64,000 nucleotides of DNA, taken from Pseudomonas sp. TH31. GTDB lineage: Bacteria > Pseudomonadota > Gammaproteobacteria > Pseudomonadales > Pseudomonadaceae. Shown piece after piece: positions 45,258 through 53,641 of this stretch. The stretch's first letter is position 1; each line of letters starts with the position of its first letter. Below the pieces are notes generated by a model. It did not search any database. It had not been told where the DNA came from and was given only the letters and a program-made list of their open reading frames with translations. The translations under genes and the position numbers were made by a program. Where the stretch lies: the NCBI RefSeq assembly GCF_016650815.1, contig NZ_JAEKEZ010000027.1:1-64000 (forward strand). The letters are read 5' to 3'.

Positions 45258-46763
45258 TCAGAAGTAGCGGTCGACCAACATACGCGCCGAGAGCATCGTG
45301 CCGATGAAGCCTGCGCCTGGGAACGTCCAGGCACCGACTTGGTACAGCCCTTTGATCGGGTATTTCTGCGGGAAGCGATTGAATAAGCCGGACTGCCGAG
45401 TGCTCTGCTCGAAACCATAAATCGCGCCAGCCGGGTTATGGGTGAATTTGGTCATGGTCCGCGGCGAGCCCGCTTCGCAGACTTCGATGTGGTTGCGGAG
45501 CCCCGGGATGACACGTTCGGCATTGCTGATTAGTAGCTCAGTAAGTTCGAGCTTCTTGCGTCTATAGTCGAGCTTGTCAAGTGAATGCCAACTACTTGCG
45601 CCGGTCAGCGTGAACAAACCGAGGCTGGATTTTCCGGGTGGCACCATGGAAGGGTCGACGTTGGAGAAGTAGTTTATTGACCAACTGGTTTTGTCGGCGT
45701 GCAGCTCACCGGTCTGGACATGCTCATACTGTTGCCGCTGGGTTTTCTCTGGGGAAAAAAAATGAATGTACTCTTCCGAGCCGACACCCAGTTCGTTCAG
45801 CGAGCACTTAAGCCCCAAGTAGACTTGAAACCCGGAGACTGACAGTTTGAGCTCGCGCATGCGCGCTAGGTAACGTGCCTTAAAGTGGTGTTCACCCACC
45901 ATCGCTACCACCGCCTGAGGGCTGATGTTTGCGACCACATTACGTGCGCTAACCTTTCCCGACTTACGAGTGACCACACCGCTGATGCGTCCACGCTCTA
46001 CTACAATCTGATTGACTGCCGACTCCAGCTCGACCCGCCCGCCATACTCTTCGATCACCTCGACCAACGCATTGGACAGGGCTTGTGAGCCACCTTTTAT
46101 CGAGTAGCCGCCGTTCTGTAAGTAGTCGATAAACGGGTAGGAAAAATAGCCGAAAGCGAGGTCCTTGGCAGGTAAGCCGTAGTAACTCCACTGCGCTGAC
46201 AGAACTTCCTTGAGCCGATCATTGCTGGTGAAGCGCGAGAAAAAATGGTCGACTGTTTCGTGGCCATATTTTAGTACGCGCGGGTAGACTAGCGGCGTCG
46301 AAATGAATCGCATCCAAAACGGCTTGCGCGAATACAGAAATCCACACAAGTCGCGGAAATTACGTTGTGATTCGGCAAATAGGCGATTGATATTGCCAAC
46401 TTCGTCAGGGAAGAAACGGAATAGCTCACGCTTGTAGCCCTCTAGGTCCCGATGCCCGACCGTAATGTCAATGTCTTGGGAGCGGTAGCGATACAAAGTC
46501 GGATGATGGAGAAACTCGACTTTGTCCGCTACGCCACAGGCTTCGATAACCTTGAACGACTCGGCGCCACGCACCACACCATCGAATGAGTGCAACGACA
46601 CATCAAAGTTAAAGTCCTTGCGGCGGAAATTGCTGGCGTATCCTCCGGGTATGTTGTGCTTTTCAACGACCAGAACTTTCTGACCACGCTGTGCTAATAA
46701 GCTAGCAGCCGCCAGCGCGCCCAGCCCTGCACCTATAAAAATGGTATCGTATTGTTCACTCAT
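45258..46763 (-). CDS. CrtI/RetSat-like FAD-dependent oxidoreductase 2
   Basis: A 501-residue relative of the enzymes at 43255 and 48434. FAD motif TIFIGAGLGALAAASLLAQR at residues about 7-26, EKHNIPGGYASNFRRKDFNF, mid motif KGGSQALSNALVEVIEEYGG, closing GLYQVGAWTFPGAGFIGTML. AGGAGAAG lies before the start. The three enzymes are clearly diverged from one another, which argues for three different steps or positions rather than gene dosage. Confidence 0.88.
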   Translation of the reverse strand: MSEQYDTIFIGAGLGALAAASLLAQRGQKVLVVEKHNIPGGYASNFRRKDFNFDVSLHSFDGVVRGAESFKVIEACGVADKVEFLHHPTLYRYRSQDIDITVGHRDLEGYKRELFRFFPDEVGNINRLFAESQRNFRDLCGFLYSRKPFWMRFISTPLVYPRVLKYGHETVDHFFSRFTSNDRLKEVLSAQWSYYGLPAKDLAFGYFSYPFIDYLQNGGYSIKGGSQALSNALVEVIEEYGGRVELESAVNQIVVERGRISGVVTRKSGKVSARNVVANISPQAVVAMVGEHHFKARYLARMRELKLSVSGFQVYLGLKCSLNELGVGSEEYIHFFSPEKTQRQQYEHVQTGELHADKTSWSINYFSNVDPSMVPPGKSSLGLFTLTGASSWHSLDKLDYRRKKLELTELLISNAERVIPGLRNHIEVCEAGSPRTMTKFTHNPAGAIYGFEQSTRQSGLFNRFPQKYPIKGLYQVGAWTFPGAGFIGTMLSARMLVDRYF

Positions 46764-46804
46764 AACTTCTCCTGGCTATTTAAGGCCTGACTTGGACTTC
46801 ATGG

Positions 46805-47560
46805 TCAAACTGTCAGGCCACCGTCAATCACAAACGTCTGACCGGTGATGTAATCGGCATTCGCTGAAAGCAGGAAACTAGCCAGGGCGGCGACTTCGTG
46901 GACCTCGCCAAAGCGCTTTAGCGGGATGTGGTCGGTGATGGACTTGCGAATCGGATCGGCAATCTGCTCGACCATTTCTGTAGCGATGAACCCCGGGGCA
47001 ATCGCGTTTACGGTGATCTTGAAGCGCGCCAACTCCAGTGCCATGGTCTTGGTGATGCCGATCATCGCCGCTTTGCTCGCCGAATAACTCAACTGGCCTT
47101 TATTGCCCTTGAGCCCGCTCACCGAAGACATATGGAGGATCTTGCCGCAGCGCTCTGAGGCCATCGCCGGCGCCAGGCATTTGCTGAAGTACACCGCCGA
47201 ATCGAGATTGGTAGCCATCACATCCCGATAACGACCTACATCAAAGTTGAACAGTAACTGGTCACCGGTGATCCCCATGTTGTTGATCAGCGCATAGGGC
47301 TCGCCCAGATCTGCAATCAACTGTGCACAGACACGCTCTACCGAGTCATAATCGCGGCCATCGCAGGCGCAGCCGTGCGCATCGCCGCCTGCTGCGGAGA
47401 CCTCCCGCTCCAGCTCGGTTGCCGCGTCGGCTGACGACTGATATGTGAAGACGACGTGGTAGCCCTCCTTCGCCAACGCCGACACCAGTGATCGGCCGAT
47501 ACCGCGACTGCCGCCAGTGACCAGCACCCATTTGCCCGCTGAAGCCCGCTGAACATCCAT
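46805..47560 (-). CDS. FabG-like 3-oxoacyl-ACP reductase (SDR)
   Basis: A 251-residue short-chain dehydrogenase/reductase. NADP motif TGGSRGIG at residues 15-22, NNMGIT, catalytic Ser in MSSVSG, YSASK (Tyr and Lys), and the closing ITGQTFVIDGGLTV. Start ATG 47560 with AAGGA upstream; the 26 codons before it are not family-like. The family reduces 3-oxoacyl to 3-hydroxyacyl carrier-protein thioesters; with the ketosynthase, dehydratase and carrier protein of this operon it forms an elongation set. Confidence 0.9.
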   Translation of the reverse strand: MDVQRASAGKWVLVTGGSRGIGRSLVSALAKEGYHVVFTYQSSADAATELEREVSAAGGDAHGCACDGRDYDSVERVCAQLIADLGEPYALINNMGITGDQLLFNFDVGRYRDVMATNLDSAVYFSKCLAPAMASERCGKILHMSSVSGLKGNKGQLSYSASKAAMIGITKTMALELARFKITVNAIAPGFIATEMVEQIADPIRKSITDHIPLKRFGEVHEVAALASFLLSANADYITGQTFVIDGGLTV

Positions 47561-47597
47561 TCCCAGTATCCTTTTTGTGTTGACCGCTGATGCCGGG

Positions 47598-48437
47598 TTA
47601 CACCGACACAGGTCGTGATTGGATTTCCGCTCGAGCAAAGAAACCTAAGACTTCCTCGAAGTATCGCTCGCGGTGTTTCTTGTGGGTTTCCAGGTGACGA
47701 CAACTGTCGAAACCGATCACTTGCAGAGAGCGACAGCTCTTGGCGAGTTCGGTAACGCCTGCTTCTGGAATGTAGTAATCATTGCGTCCGTAGAGATAAG
47801 TAATCGGCATGTCCCGCACGCCACGTAGTGACAAGTCAATGGAACAGGTACCCGTAGGCACCGCTAGATTGCTGCCGCTGATCCAGCGCATGGCTATGCG
47901 CAATGGTCCACGGGTGAAATAGCTGCGAACCGAGATCGGCACACTGTCAAGTACCGCCGAGGTGAACGGCATGGAATCTCGCGCCAAGGCATGGGATAGG
48001 TGGTAGCCGCCAGATGAACAGCCGAGCAATTGAATCGGCAACCCAGGGAAGTCCCGCGAGACTCGCCGGGCAATCGCAAACACATCATCGGCAAACGCAT
48101 GGCCACCGAAGGTGCTGCGGCCAAATCCTTTAAAGTTGAACACGATGACGTGGTAGCCCTGGGCGAGAAACTCGTGATCGAACTTGTTCTTCAATAAGTA
48201 GTGCATACCGTATTTGAGGAACGGATGACACAGAAGCACCACACCACGTGGACGTACAACTGTCGTGCGCAGAGAGGCGCCCTCCAGATGACTACCGTCG
48301 CGGCCAACTTCAACGAAGCCTGCTGCCCGGGGAGGAACATCCATTTTCCACCCTTGCACCTGTCGAAGCATGACGCGGATGAAAAGCTTGGAGAGGGTGA
48401 TGCCGAAACTGCCCGTTGATTGCACGCGCCTACTCAT
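47598..48437 (-). CDS. Alpha/beta hydrolase
   Basis: A 279-residue alpha/beta hydrolase: oxyanion-side motif GVVLLCHPFLKYGMHY, NFKGFGRS, nucleophile elbow G139-C-S141-S-G143, acid in YGRNDYYIP, and a late His in SCRHLETH. The start MSRR at 48437 overlaps the stop of the preceding gene by 4 bp (ATGA). Likely a thioesterase or esterase that releases or transfers the acyl product (inference). Alternative role: hydrolysis of an ester precursor. Confidence 0.8.
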   Translation of the reverse strand: MSRRVQSTGSFGITLSKLFIRVMLRQVQGWKMDVPPRAAGFVEVGRDGSHLEGASLRTTVVRPRGVVLLCHPFLKYGMHYLLKNKFDHEFLAQGYHVIVFNFKGFGRSTFGGHAFADDVFAIARRVSRDFPGLPIQLLGCSSGGYHLSHALARDSMPFTSAVLDSVPISVRSYFTRGPLRIAMRWISGSNLAVPTGTCSIDLSLRGVRDMPITYLYGRNDYYIPEAGVTELAKSCRSLQVIGFDSCRHLETHKKHRERYFEEVLGFFARAEIQSRPVSV

Positions 48438-49954
48438 GCTTGCTTCCATTGTTTGGCTTTCATCTCTGCATAACCGAATGCCGCTTCATAGCTGGGCCCG
48501 GCCACCCAGGCACTGAGGAAGTGCACGCCTTGCACCGGGAACCCGTGATGAAACACATGTCCCTTGAGGTCGGTGCCAACCATCGCCCCGTAACCGGAAC
48601 CGTCGGTGTTATTGGTGAAGCGGACGTAGGTGTGCGGGGTCGCCACCTCGATATGCATCACATGTCCGCGTAAGCCCGGCACATGCATCAGTAAGCGCTC
48701 GACAAGCACTTCACTGGCACGTTGCTTCTTCGCGCGGTATTCCGGGGTACGCCGTCGAGGCCAATGGGCAATCGAATCGAGCACATTCAGGCACACGACC
48801 TTGCCCCCGGCGGCATCAAGCGCGTGGTAGTTGGTGACTTCAATCGGCGACATTTGCCAAAAGGCGTGTTCGCTGAGCTCGGTGTCGTATCCAGAGCGTT
48901 CCGCCGCCATGCGCAACTCTACGGCTGTCGCTTCGTCGGCGAATAACATCGATTCGGTGTGATGCAAGCCCAACTCGGCTGGAGCGTGATCGATGACCAG
49001 GTAAACAGTAGTGGTCGATCGTGCCGGTTTCAGAGCCGTAAGTTTGTCGCGGGTCGCCGCCAGTTCAATATCCGACGAAAACAGGTACTGCAGTGCATAG
49101 TGCGGCGAGGTATTGATGTACACCTGCGCCGAGTTAAAAAAACCGCGACTGGTGCGTACACCAGTGACGTTGCCATTGCCGTCGGTGAGCACATCATCAA
49201 CGTGAGTGCTGAGTGCGATCTTTCCTCCGGCCTCTAACACCCGTTGCGCCAATAGGTTAGACAACCGCTGCGACGATCCCACGACGTAAGCGTTGCCACG
49301 ATTTAGCGTGGCGTACACAACGTGTAGAAAGTACAGGTACCCTAGATCCTCGGAGTAGCCACCGACATAGATGCCCGGCGCCGCGAGGATCTCGATCAGG
49401 TACGGATCGTCAAACAACTCATGTAGCACCTCACGCACAGTTTTGTGCTTGAAATTCCGATGGGCGAAACGCAGCTGTGTCATGTCCGGTTCGAAGCTGC
49501 CATTGAGCATCTGGAATTGGTAATAACCGTTACGGCCATAGGTGCGTACGTGCTCGAAGAAGGTAGCAATCCCCTCGGCTTGATGCCCAAAACGGGCAAC
49601 CAGTTGTTGCTCCGCTTGCTCGGCATTGTTGGCCAACGGCAGCACTGTACCCGCGCGATAGGCGCAGAAATAATCGTCGGGATAAACCAGATCAAGGGCA
49701 CGATCCAGTTCGAGCTCCCGAAGAATACGAATCAGGTTCCCACCTTCTGTCATTCCACTGAGTTTATGTAGGCTGCAATCGAAGGTGACGCCCTGGCTCG
49801 GCCGACTGAAGGTCGTGGCATAGCCGCCGACGACAATATGCTTGTCGATGACGAGAAGGCGTAGTCCTGGATGGCGTTTGACCAGCATGGCTGCACACGC
49901 CAGGCTGGTAATTCCCGCACCGACGAAGATCGCGTCCCAAGGCGGTTGGTTCAT
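48434..49954 (-). CDS. CrtI/RetSat-like FAD-dependent oxidoreductase 3
   Basis: A 506-residue flavoprotein; FAD motif AIFVGAGITSLACAAMLVKR at residues about 8-27, IDKHIVVGGYATTFSRPSQG, mid motif VGSSQRLSNLLAQRVLEAGG, closing LSAWVAGPSYEAAFGYAEMK. Start ATG 49954 overlaps the diiron oxygenase stop by 4 bp and its own stop overlaps the hydrolase start by 4 bp, so the three are translationally coupled. Likely acts on the same substrate chain as the diiron enzyme. Confidence 0.88.
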   Translation of the reverse strand: MNQPPWDAIFVGAGITSLACAAMLVKRHPGLRLLVIDKHIVVGGYATTFSRPSQGVTFDCSLHKLSGMTEGGNLIRILRELELDRALDLVYPDDYFCAYRAGTVLPLANNAEQAEQQLVARFGHQAEGIATFFEHVRTYGRNGYYQFQMLNGSFEPDMTQLRFAHRNFKHKTVREVLHELFDDPYLIEILAAPGIYVGGYSEDLGYLYFLHVVYATLNRGNAYVVGSSQRLSNLLAQRVLEAGGKIALSTHVDDVLTDGNGNVTGVRTSRGFFNSAQVYINTSPHYALQYLFSSDIELAATRDKLTALKPARSTTTVYLVIDHAPAELGLHHTESMLFADEATAVELRMAAERSGYDTELSEHAFWQMSPIEVTNYHALDAAGGKVVCLNVLDSIAHWPRRRTPEYRAKKQRASEVLVERLLMHVPGLRGHVMHIEVATPHTYVRFTNNTDGSGYGAMVGTDLKGHVFHHGFPVQGVHFLSAWVAGPSYEAAFGYAEMKAKQWKQA

Positions 49955-50850
49955 TGGCGCAGTCCTAGTTTGTCGACCCAAGCGTATAACTCAGCAAAAC
50001 GCTCGTCGTTAAGGCGTTTGTTGTGCTCTGAACGCCACACTTGCTCGATCCTCTCCTTGTCATCGACCGCAATCGGAAACTCGAATGAGGTATGAAGGGC
50101 GATTTCCGGGTTGTAGGTAAACATGTCGATCAGCGCCGAGATGATCCGCTGGCTCATCTGCCGTACTTGGGCGATGGACTCGGGGCTAGTCGTTTCGAAG
50201 AACGACTCGCTAATCCAGCGACCGAAAGCAATGTGCCTCGCTTCATCTCTGTGGTGCTCACGGAACATGGTGCGCGTCATTGGCTCGATATCCTTGCCCT
50301 GTGAAGTGTGCATCGCACCGAGTTCTGCCACCCACTCGATCAGTAACGTGAACAGCACGCCCACTGCCGGTTCCATTTTCGGTAACGTCTGGGTCAGCAG
50401 CTCGTATAGCCCCACCGGCGGTTTCCACAGTTGCAGGTTGGCCTTGCCCATGAAACGCTTGAAGGTGAGCGTGTGAATGATCTCCTCTTTCGAAAAGATC
50501 ATCAGGTATTCCTGCAGTTCCTGAGAAATGCGGTCGTGAAACTGGGTGACATATCCCATGTACAGTGGCGGAATAGTCTGTTCCAACCAGATGAACATGG
50601 AGATGTCACGGGCAGTTTCCAGCCAGGCAAGCTCCAGTTTTTGCGCTTCGCTCAGGCCATCGCAAAAACGGGTACCGTTGATCCACAAATGCTCGGGATT
50701 CTTGGGGTACACGCCGAGATCAATGTCCTGATCCCAGGGCAGCACCGTCGCATGGTCCATTGTTTTGTGGTGCGAGACCTCGCTCAGCTTGCATACCTTC
50801 GACTTCTTTGACTCTGAAATGGTGAGCACACTATTGGTCAGCATGGACAT
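49951..50850 (-). CDS. AurF-like diiron oxygenase
   Basis: A 299-residue four-helix-bundle diiron protein. Candidate metal ligands are in the AurF order: E90, E123xxH126 (KEEIIH), E172 or E176 in IEWVAELGAMH, and H199xxxE203xxH206 (HHRDEARH). The extra third histidine is the AurF hallmark. Known family members N-oxygenate arylamines (AurF, CmlI, ObaC) and some hydroxylate carbon. Here no amino-acid or arylamine gene is nearby; the partners are fatty-acid-type enzymes, so C-H hydroxylation or desaturation of a carrier-bound acyl chain should be considered. The ferredoxin at 44853 is a candidate electron donor. Confidence 0.85.
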   Translation of the reverse strand: MSMLTNSVLTISESKKSKVCKLSEVSHHKTMDHATVLPWDQDIDLGVYPKNPEHLWINGTRFCDGLSEAQKLELAWLETARDISMFIWLEQTIPPLYMGYVTQFHDRISQELQEYLMIFSKEEIIHTLTFKRFMGKANLQLWKPPVGLYELLTQTLPKMEPAVGVLFTLLIEWVAELGAMHTSQGKDIEPMTRTMFREHHRDEARHIAFGRWISESFFETTSPESIAQVRQMSQRIISALIDMFTYNPEIALHTSFEFPIAVDDKERIEQVWRSEHNKRLNDERFAELYAWVDKLGLRQ

Positions 50851-50897
50851 TTCCTTATCGCTCCTAGAGTAATGAGTGAGCGGTACCGATATACCGA

Positions 50898-51164
50898 TCA
50901 GGCAAGAGCGGATCCCGACTGTTTGAGCTCGACAATCAGCTCACACAGCTGTCGCAGGTTGGAAATATTGCGGCTGGCGAACGAATCCGGGTCCAGTGCC
51001 ACGCCTATTTTTTTCTTGACCACGACTTGCATTTCAATAAAATCCAAGCTGTCTAAGGAAAGACTCTCGATGTTGGTATCGAGGGTCAAATCGCTTTCGT
51101 CGACATCCTTGAGTTCAAGAATGAGATCGCGCACTACGCCAAATACGTTATCTACAGTTGTCAT
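50898..51164 (-). CDS. Acyl carrier protein
   Basis: An 88-residue acidic carrier protein with the phosphopantetheine site at S39 in LSLDSLDFIEM. AAGGAG precedes the start. Dedicated carrier for the chain built by the neighbouring ketosynthase. No dedicated phosphopantetheinyl transferase gene is present, so the housekeeping one must be used. Confidence 0.92.
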   Translation of the reverse strand: MTTVDNVFGVVRDLILELKDVDESDLTLDTNIESLSLDSLDFIEMQVVVKKKIGVALDPDSFASRNISNLRQLCELIVELKQSGSALA

Positions 51165-51184
51165 TGCACAGCTCCTTGATGGGG

Positions 51185-51967
51185 TTAAAGTTCTTTCACC
51201 ATCAACCCGAGGGTGATGGTCATCACGTGGCGATCACTTACATGCACGCCCAAATCGAGAGTGCCGACGGTCTTGCCGGGGCTTTCGATCAGGTTGATGT
51301 TGTCGATCTCGCAGCGGATATCAGTTTGCAACTCGCCCAGCGAGAGCTGCGAGGTACAGAAGGTGATCTGATGGCTGGTCTGCACCACCAGATGATCTGA
51401 CAGGTCTTCGAGCTTGCTCGACTGCAGCTTCGCTTGGAAATCCTCGCTCAGGCAGTCGAAAACCACGCTGATGTGGTGGCCAATGAAGTGGGAAAAGATC
51501 AGCGCATCGAGCGCGACCCAGTCATCGACCCCCTGGCCCAGGCCGTCGCGAAACTGTTGCAGCCAGATCGCCACTTTCCCGCGCTCTAGCACAAAGCCTA
51601 GAGCATTGGATATCCAGACAGGGGCCTCCACGGTGCGTACATGACCAATCACATGTTCACTGGTACCCGCTTGCGACAATAGCTTGAAGCCTGTACTGCC
51701 GGTGCGCGGGGTAGTTGATAGCGCGACAGTAGTGTCACGCAGCACCGGGGCCTTTAGCAGCGCCTTAAACTGCACCCAGTCGTCAGGCAACACTCCATTG
51801 ACGCGTCCCATACGGTGCTTGATCGGCAACAGCGCCAGCATTCCATGAACCACCACATCAGCCGCGTCCATGCGTCGTGCAGCTTCGAGGTTAAAGTGGA
51901 TCGGATTGCGATCACCGGACAGGCCGGCCCACGCCTCGATATCCCGTGCTCCGAATTGAAACTGCAT
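51185..51967 (-). CDS. MaoC-like double-hotdog dehydratase/hydratase
   Basis: A 260-residue protein of two hotdog-like halves. The N-terminal half has the hydratase-2 motif SGDRNPIHFN followed by VVHGML (residues about 17-44), with the catalytic Asp and His of MaoC enzymes; the C-terminal half (IFSHFIGHHISVVF onward) looks like a second, non-canonical hotdog. Starts 2 bp after the ketosynthase stop. Expected to interconvert 3-hydroxyacyl and enoyl thioesters and so provide the double bonds of the chain. Confidence 0.8.
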   Translation of the reverse strand: MQFQFGARDIEAWAGLSGDRNPIHFNLEAARRMDAADVVVHGMLALLPIKHRMGRVNGVLPDDWVQFKALLKAPVLRDTTVALSTTPRTGSTGFKLLSQAGTSEHVIGHVRTVEAPVWISNALGFVLERGKVAIWLQQFRDGLGQGVDDWVALDALIFSHFIGHHISVVFDCLSEDFQAKLQSSKLEDLSDHLVVQTSHQITFCTSQLSLGELQTDIRCEIDNINLIESPGKTVGTLDLGVHVSDRHVMTITLGLMVKEL

Positions 51968-51969
51968 GA

Positions 51970-53238
51970 TTAGTTCACCTTCCGCAGCATGATGCCGGCG
52001 TTGGCGCCACCGAAACCGAAGCTCAGGTTCATTACGTTATTCAACGTCTGCCCATGCAGGTGCTTATTGGGAACGTAATTGAGGTCGCATTCAGGATCGG
52101 CTTCGTCCATGTGGATCGTCGCCGGGACGACTCCCTCGGCCATGGCCTTTAGGCAAAAAACCGCTTCCATGGAGCCGGCGGCACCGATCAGATGCCCGGT
52201 GTAGGACTTGGTGCTGGACATAGGGATGCCATACGCCGCATCTCCCAGGGCCATCTTGATTGAGTTGGTTTCATTGACGTCATTGAGTGGCGTTGAGGTG
52301 CCGTGCAGGTTGACGTAGTCGATCTGCTGCGCCTGCACACCCGCCTGTTTGCACACGTCTCGGATCACCCGAATCCGGGCCTGCATGTCCTCGGCCGGGG
52401 CCGTCATGTCATAAGCATCCGAATAGTTGGCGTAGCCGGTAATCTCGCCGAGGATCTTCGCGCCCCGAGCCTTGGCCAGTTCGTAGTCTTCCAGGCACAG
52501 TACGGCGGCACCTTCCGAGAGTACAAAACCGCTGCGTCCCTTGCTGAACGGGCAGCAGGCCAGACGCGGGTTTTCTTGCTCCTTGGTCAGCGCCTGGATG
52601 ACATCCACCGACCAGACGTTGAATTGCTCTTTGAGCGATTCGCTACCACCCGCGATCATCACCTTGGCGCGACCGCTTCGAATTGCCTCGTAGGCCTCGC
52701 CGATGGCGATAGTACCGGTGGCACAAGCAGCGACTGGGGTGTTCTGAATGCTACGCATGTTCCAGTTCATGGTAATGCCGGCGGTTGCAGCATTGCACAT
52801 CGACATGACAGTGGCGAAGGAGGTGGCTATACCACTCTCTCGGTATTCGTTGTTGTTGCTGTTGGCCGTATCGAGTCCACCCCAGCCGGTACCCACTATC
52901 ACCCCGCGATCAAACGGCGAGACAAACTCGTCTAGCGGCACTTCACCGTAGGCCATCTGGATGGCCTCATGGGTCGCAATCAGGCTGTATTTGGCAAACA
53001 GTGGTAACATCTTGGAAATTTTCTTCGAGAACGGGCGCATTGCATCGCCACTGAAATCGTCAATAAATCCAAAGTAACTTGCATGGATAGTCGGGTCATC
53101 GAGTCTGTACTTTCGATATCCGACCCGGTAATTCATGATCCCCTCCCAAATAGCATCGACGTTTTGGCCGAGCGAACATATAGCACCATACCCGGTCACA
53201 ACGACACGGCGAGGCTCTAACAAAGCGGAATTTTTCAT
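51970..53238 (-). CDS. FabF-like ketosynthase (KAS II type)
   Basis: A 422-residue elongating ketosynthase. Catalytic Cys172 (VAACATGT), His312 (HGTSTPLND) and His349 (KSYTGHLIGAAG) are all present, and the C terminus has the GFGGANAG loop. It condenses malonyl-ACP with an acyl-ACP. First gene of the operon, with AAGGAA before its start, and transcribed away from the luxI gene through a shared 400-bp promoter region. Confidence 0.92.
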   Translation of the reverse strand: MKNSALLEPRRVVVTGYGAICSLGQNVDAIWEGIMNYRVGYRKYRLDDPTIHASYFGFIDDFSGDAMRPFSKKISKMLPLFAKYSLIATHEAIQMAYGEVPLDEFVSPFDRGVIVGTGWGGLDTANSNNNEYRESGIATSFATVMSMCNAATAGITMNWNMRSIQNTPVAACATGTIAIGEAYEAIRSGRAKVMIAGGSESLKEQFNVWSVDVIQALTKEQENPRLACCPFSKGRSGFVLSEGAAVLCLEDYELAKARGAKILGEITGYANYSDAYDMTAPAEDMQARIRVIRDVCKQAGVQAQQIDYVNLHGTSTPLNDVNETNSIKMALGDAAYGIPMSSTKSYTGHLIGAAGSMEAVFCLKAMAEGVVPATIHMDEADPECDLNYVPNKHLHGQTLNNVMNLSFGFGGANAGIMLRKVN

Positions 53239-53464
53239 GATTTCCTTGTCCAGTTTTACTGATGATATTCAGATTTAATGTTGCAGAACCATATTTAAAA
53301 ACTCAAGACAACAGGGGCTAAAAAATTAGGCAGCGATTATATTTCAGCGGAAAATTGGCGCGTCCATACCTTATTAAGACAATCGCCAGCAGCCTTCGTA
53401 AATCATAGGTGTGCGGTGCGACCAGCTATCTATCAACAACATGCCGTAATTTTTTAAACCCTAC

Positions 53465-53484
53465 AACTGCACGTAAGTGCAAAT
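53465..53484. promoter_or_regulatory. Lux-box-like palindrome 1
   Basis: TGCAC-GTAA-GTGCA at 53468-53481, perfect 5+5 arms, within an extended AACTGCACGTAAGTGCAAAT. Position between the divergent ketosynthase and luxI genes and the LuxR gene nearby make it a likely LuxR site. Centred 32 bp from palindrome 2. Confidence 0.65.
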
Positions 53485-53496
53485 CTTAACGAATTA

Positions 53497-53516
53497 GCAT
53501 GTACCTAAGTACAATT
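53497..53516. promoter_or_regulatory. Lux-box-like palindrome 2
   Basis: TGTAC-CTAA-GTACA at 53500-53513, perfect 5+5 arms, with the same TAAGT core as palindrome 1. It lies about 130 bp upstream of the luxI start and about 265 bp upstream of the ketosynthase start. Confidence 0.65.
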
Positions 53517-53590
53517 CATAAAAAGCCGGTTTTCTTTCTGTGTGTAATTGTAATTGGTTGATTTTCGCTGAGCAGCAGGTAATCATTAGA

Positions 53591-53616
53591 TGCGCAGGGT
53601 GTGAGACACCTGCGCA
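53591..53616 (+). promoter_or_regulatory. Hairpin in the luxI leader
   Basis: TGCGCAGGGTGT and ACACCTGCGCA pair with a GAG loop and one bulged G. No T-run follows, so it is not a simple terminator. It ends 25 bp before the luxI ATG and may affect translation or be a protein-binding inverted repeat. Confidence 0.45.
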
Positions 53617-53641
53617 ACATACCACTTGAGGGCGGGTTGTC

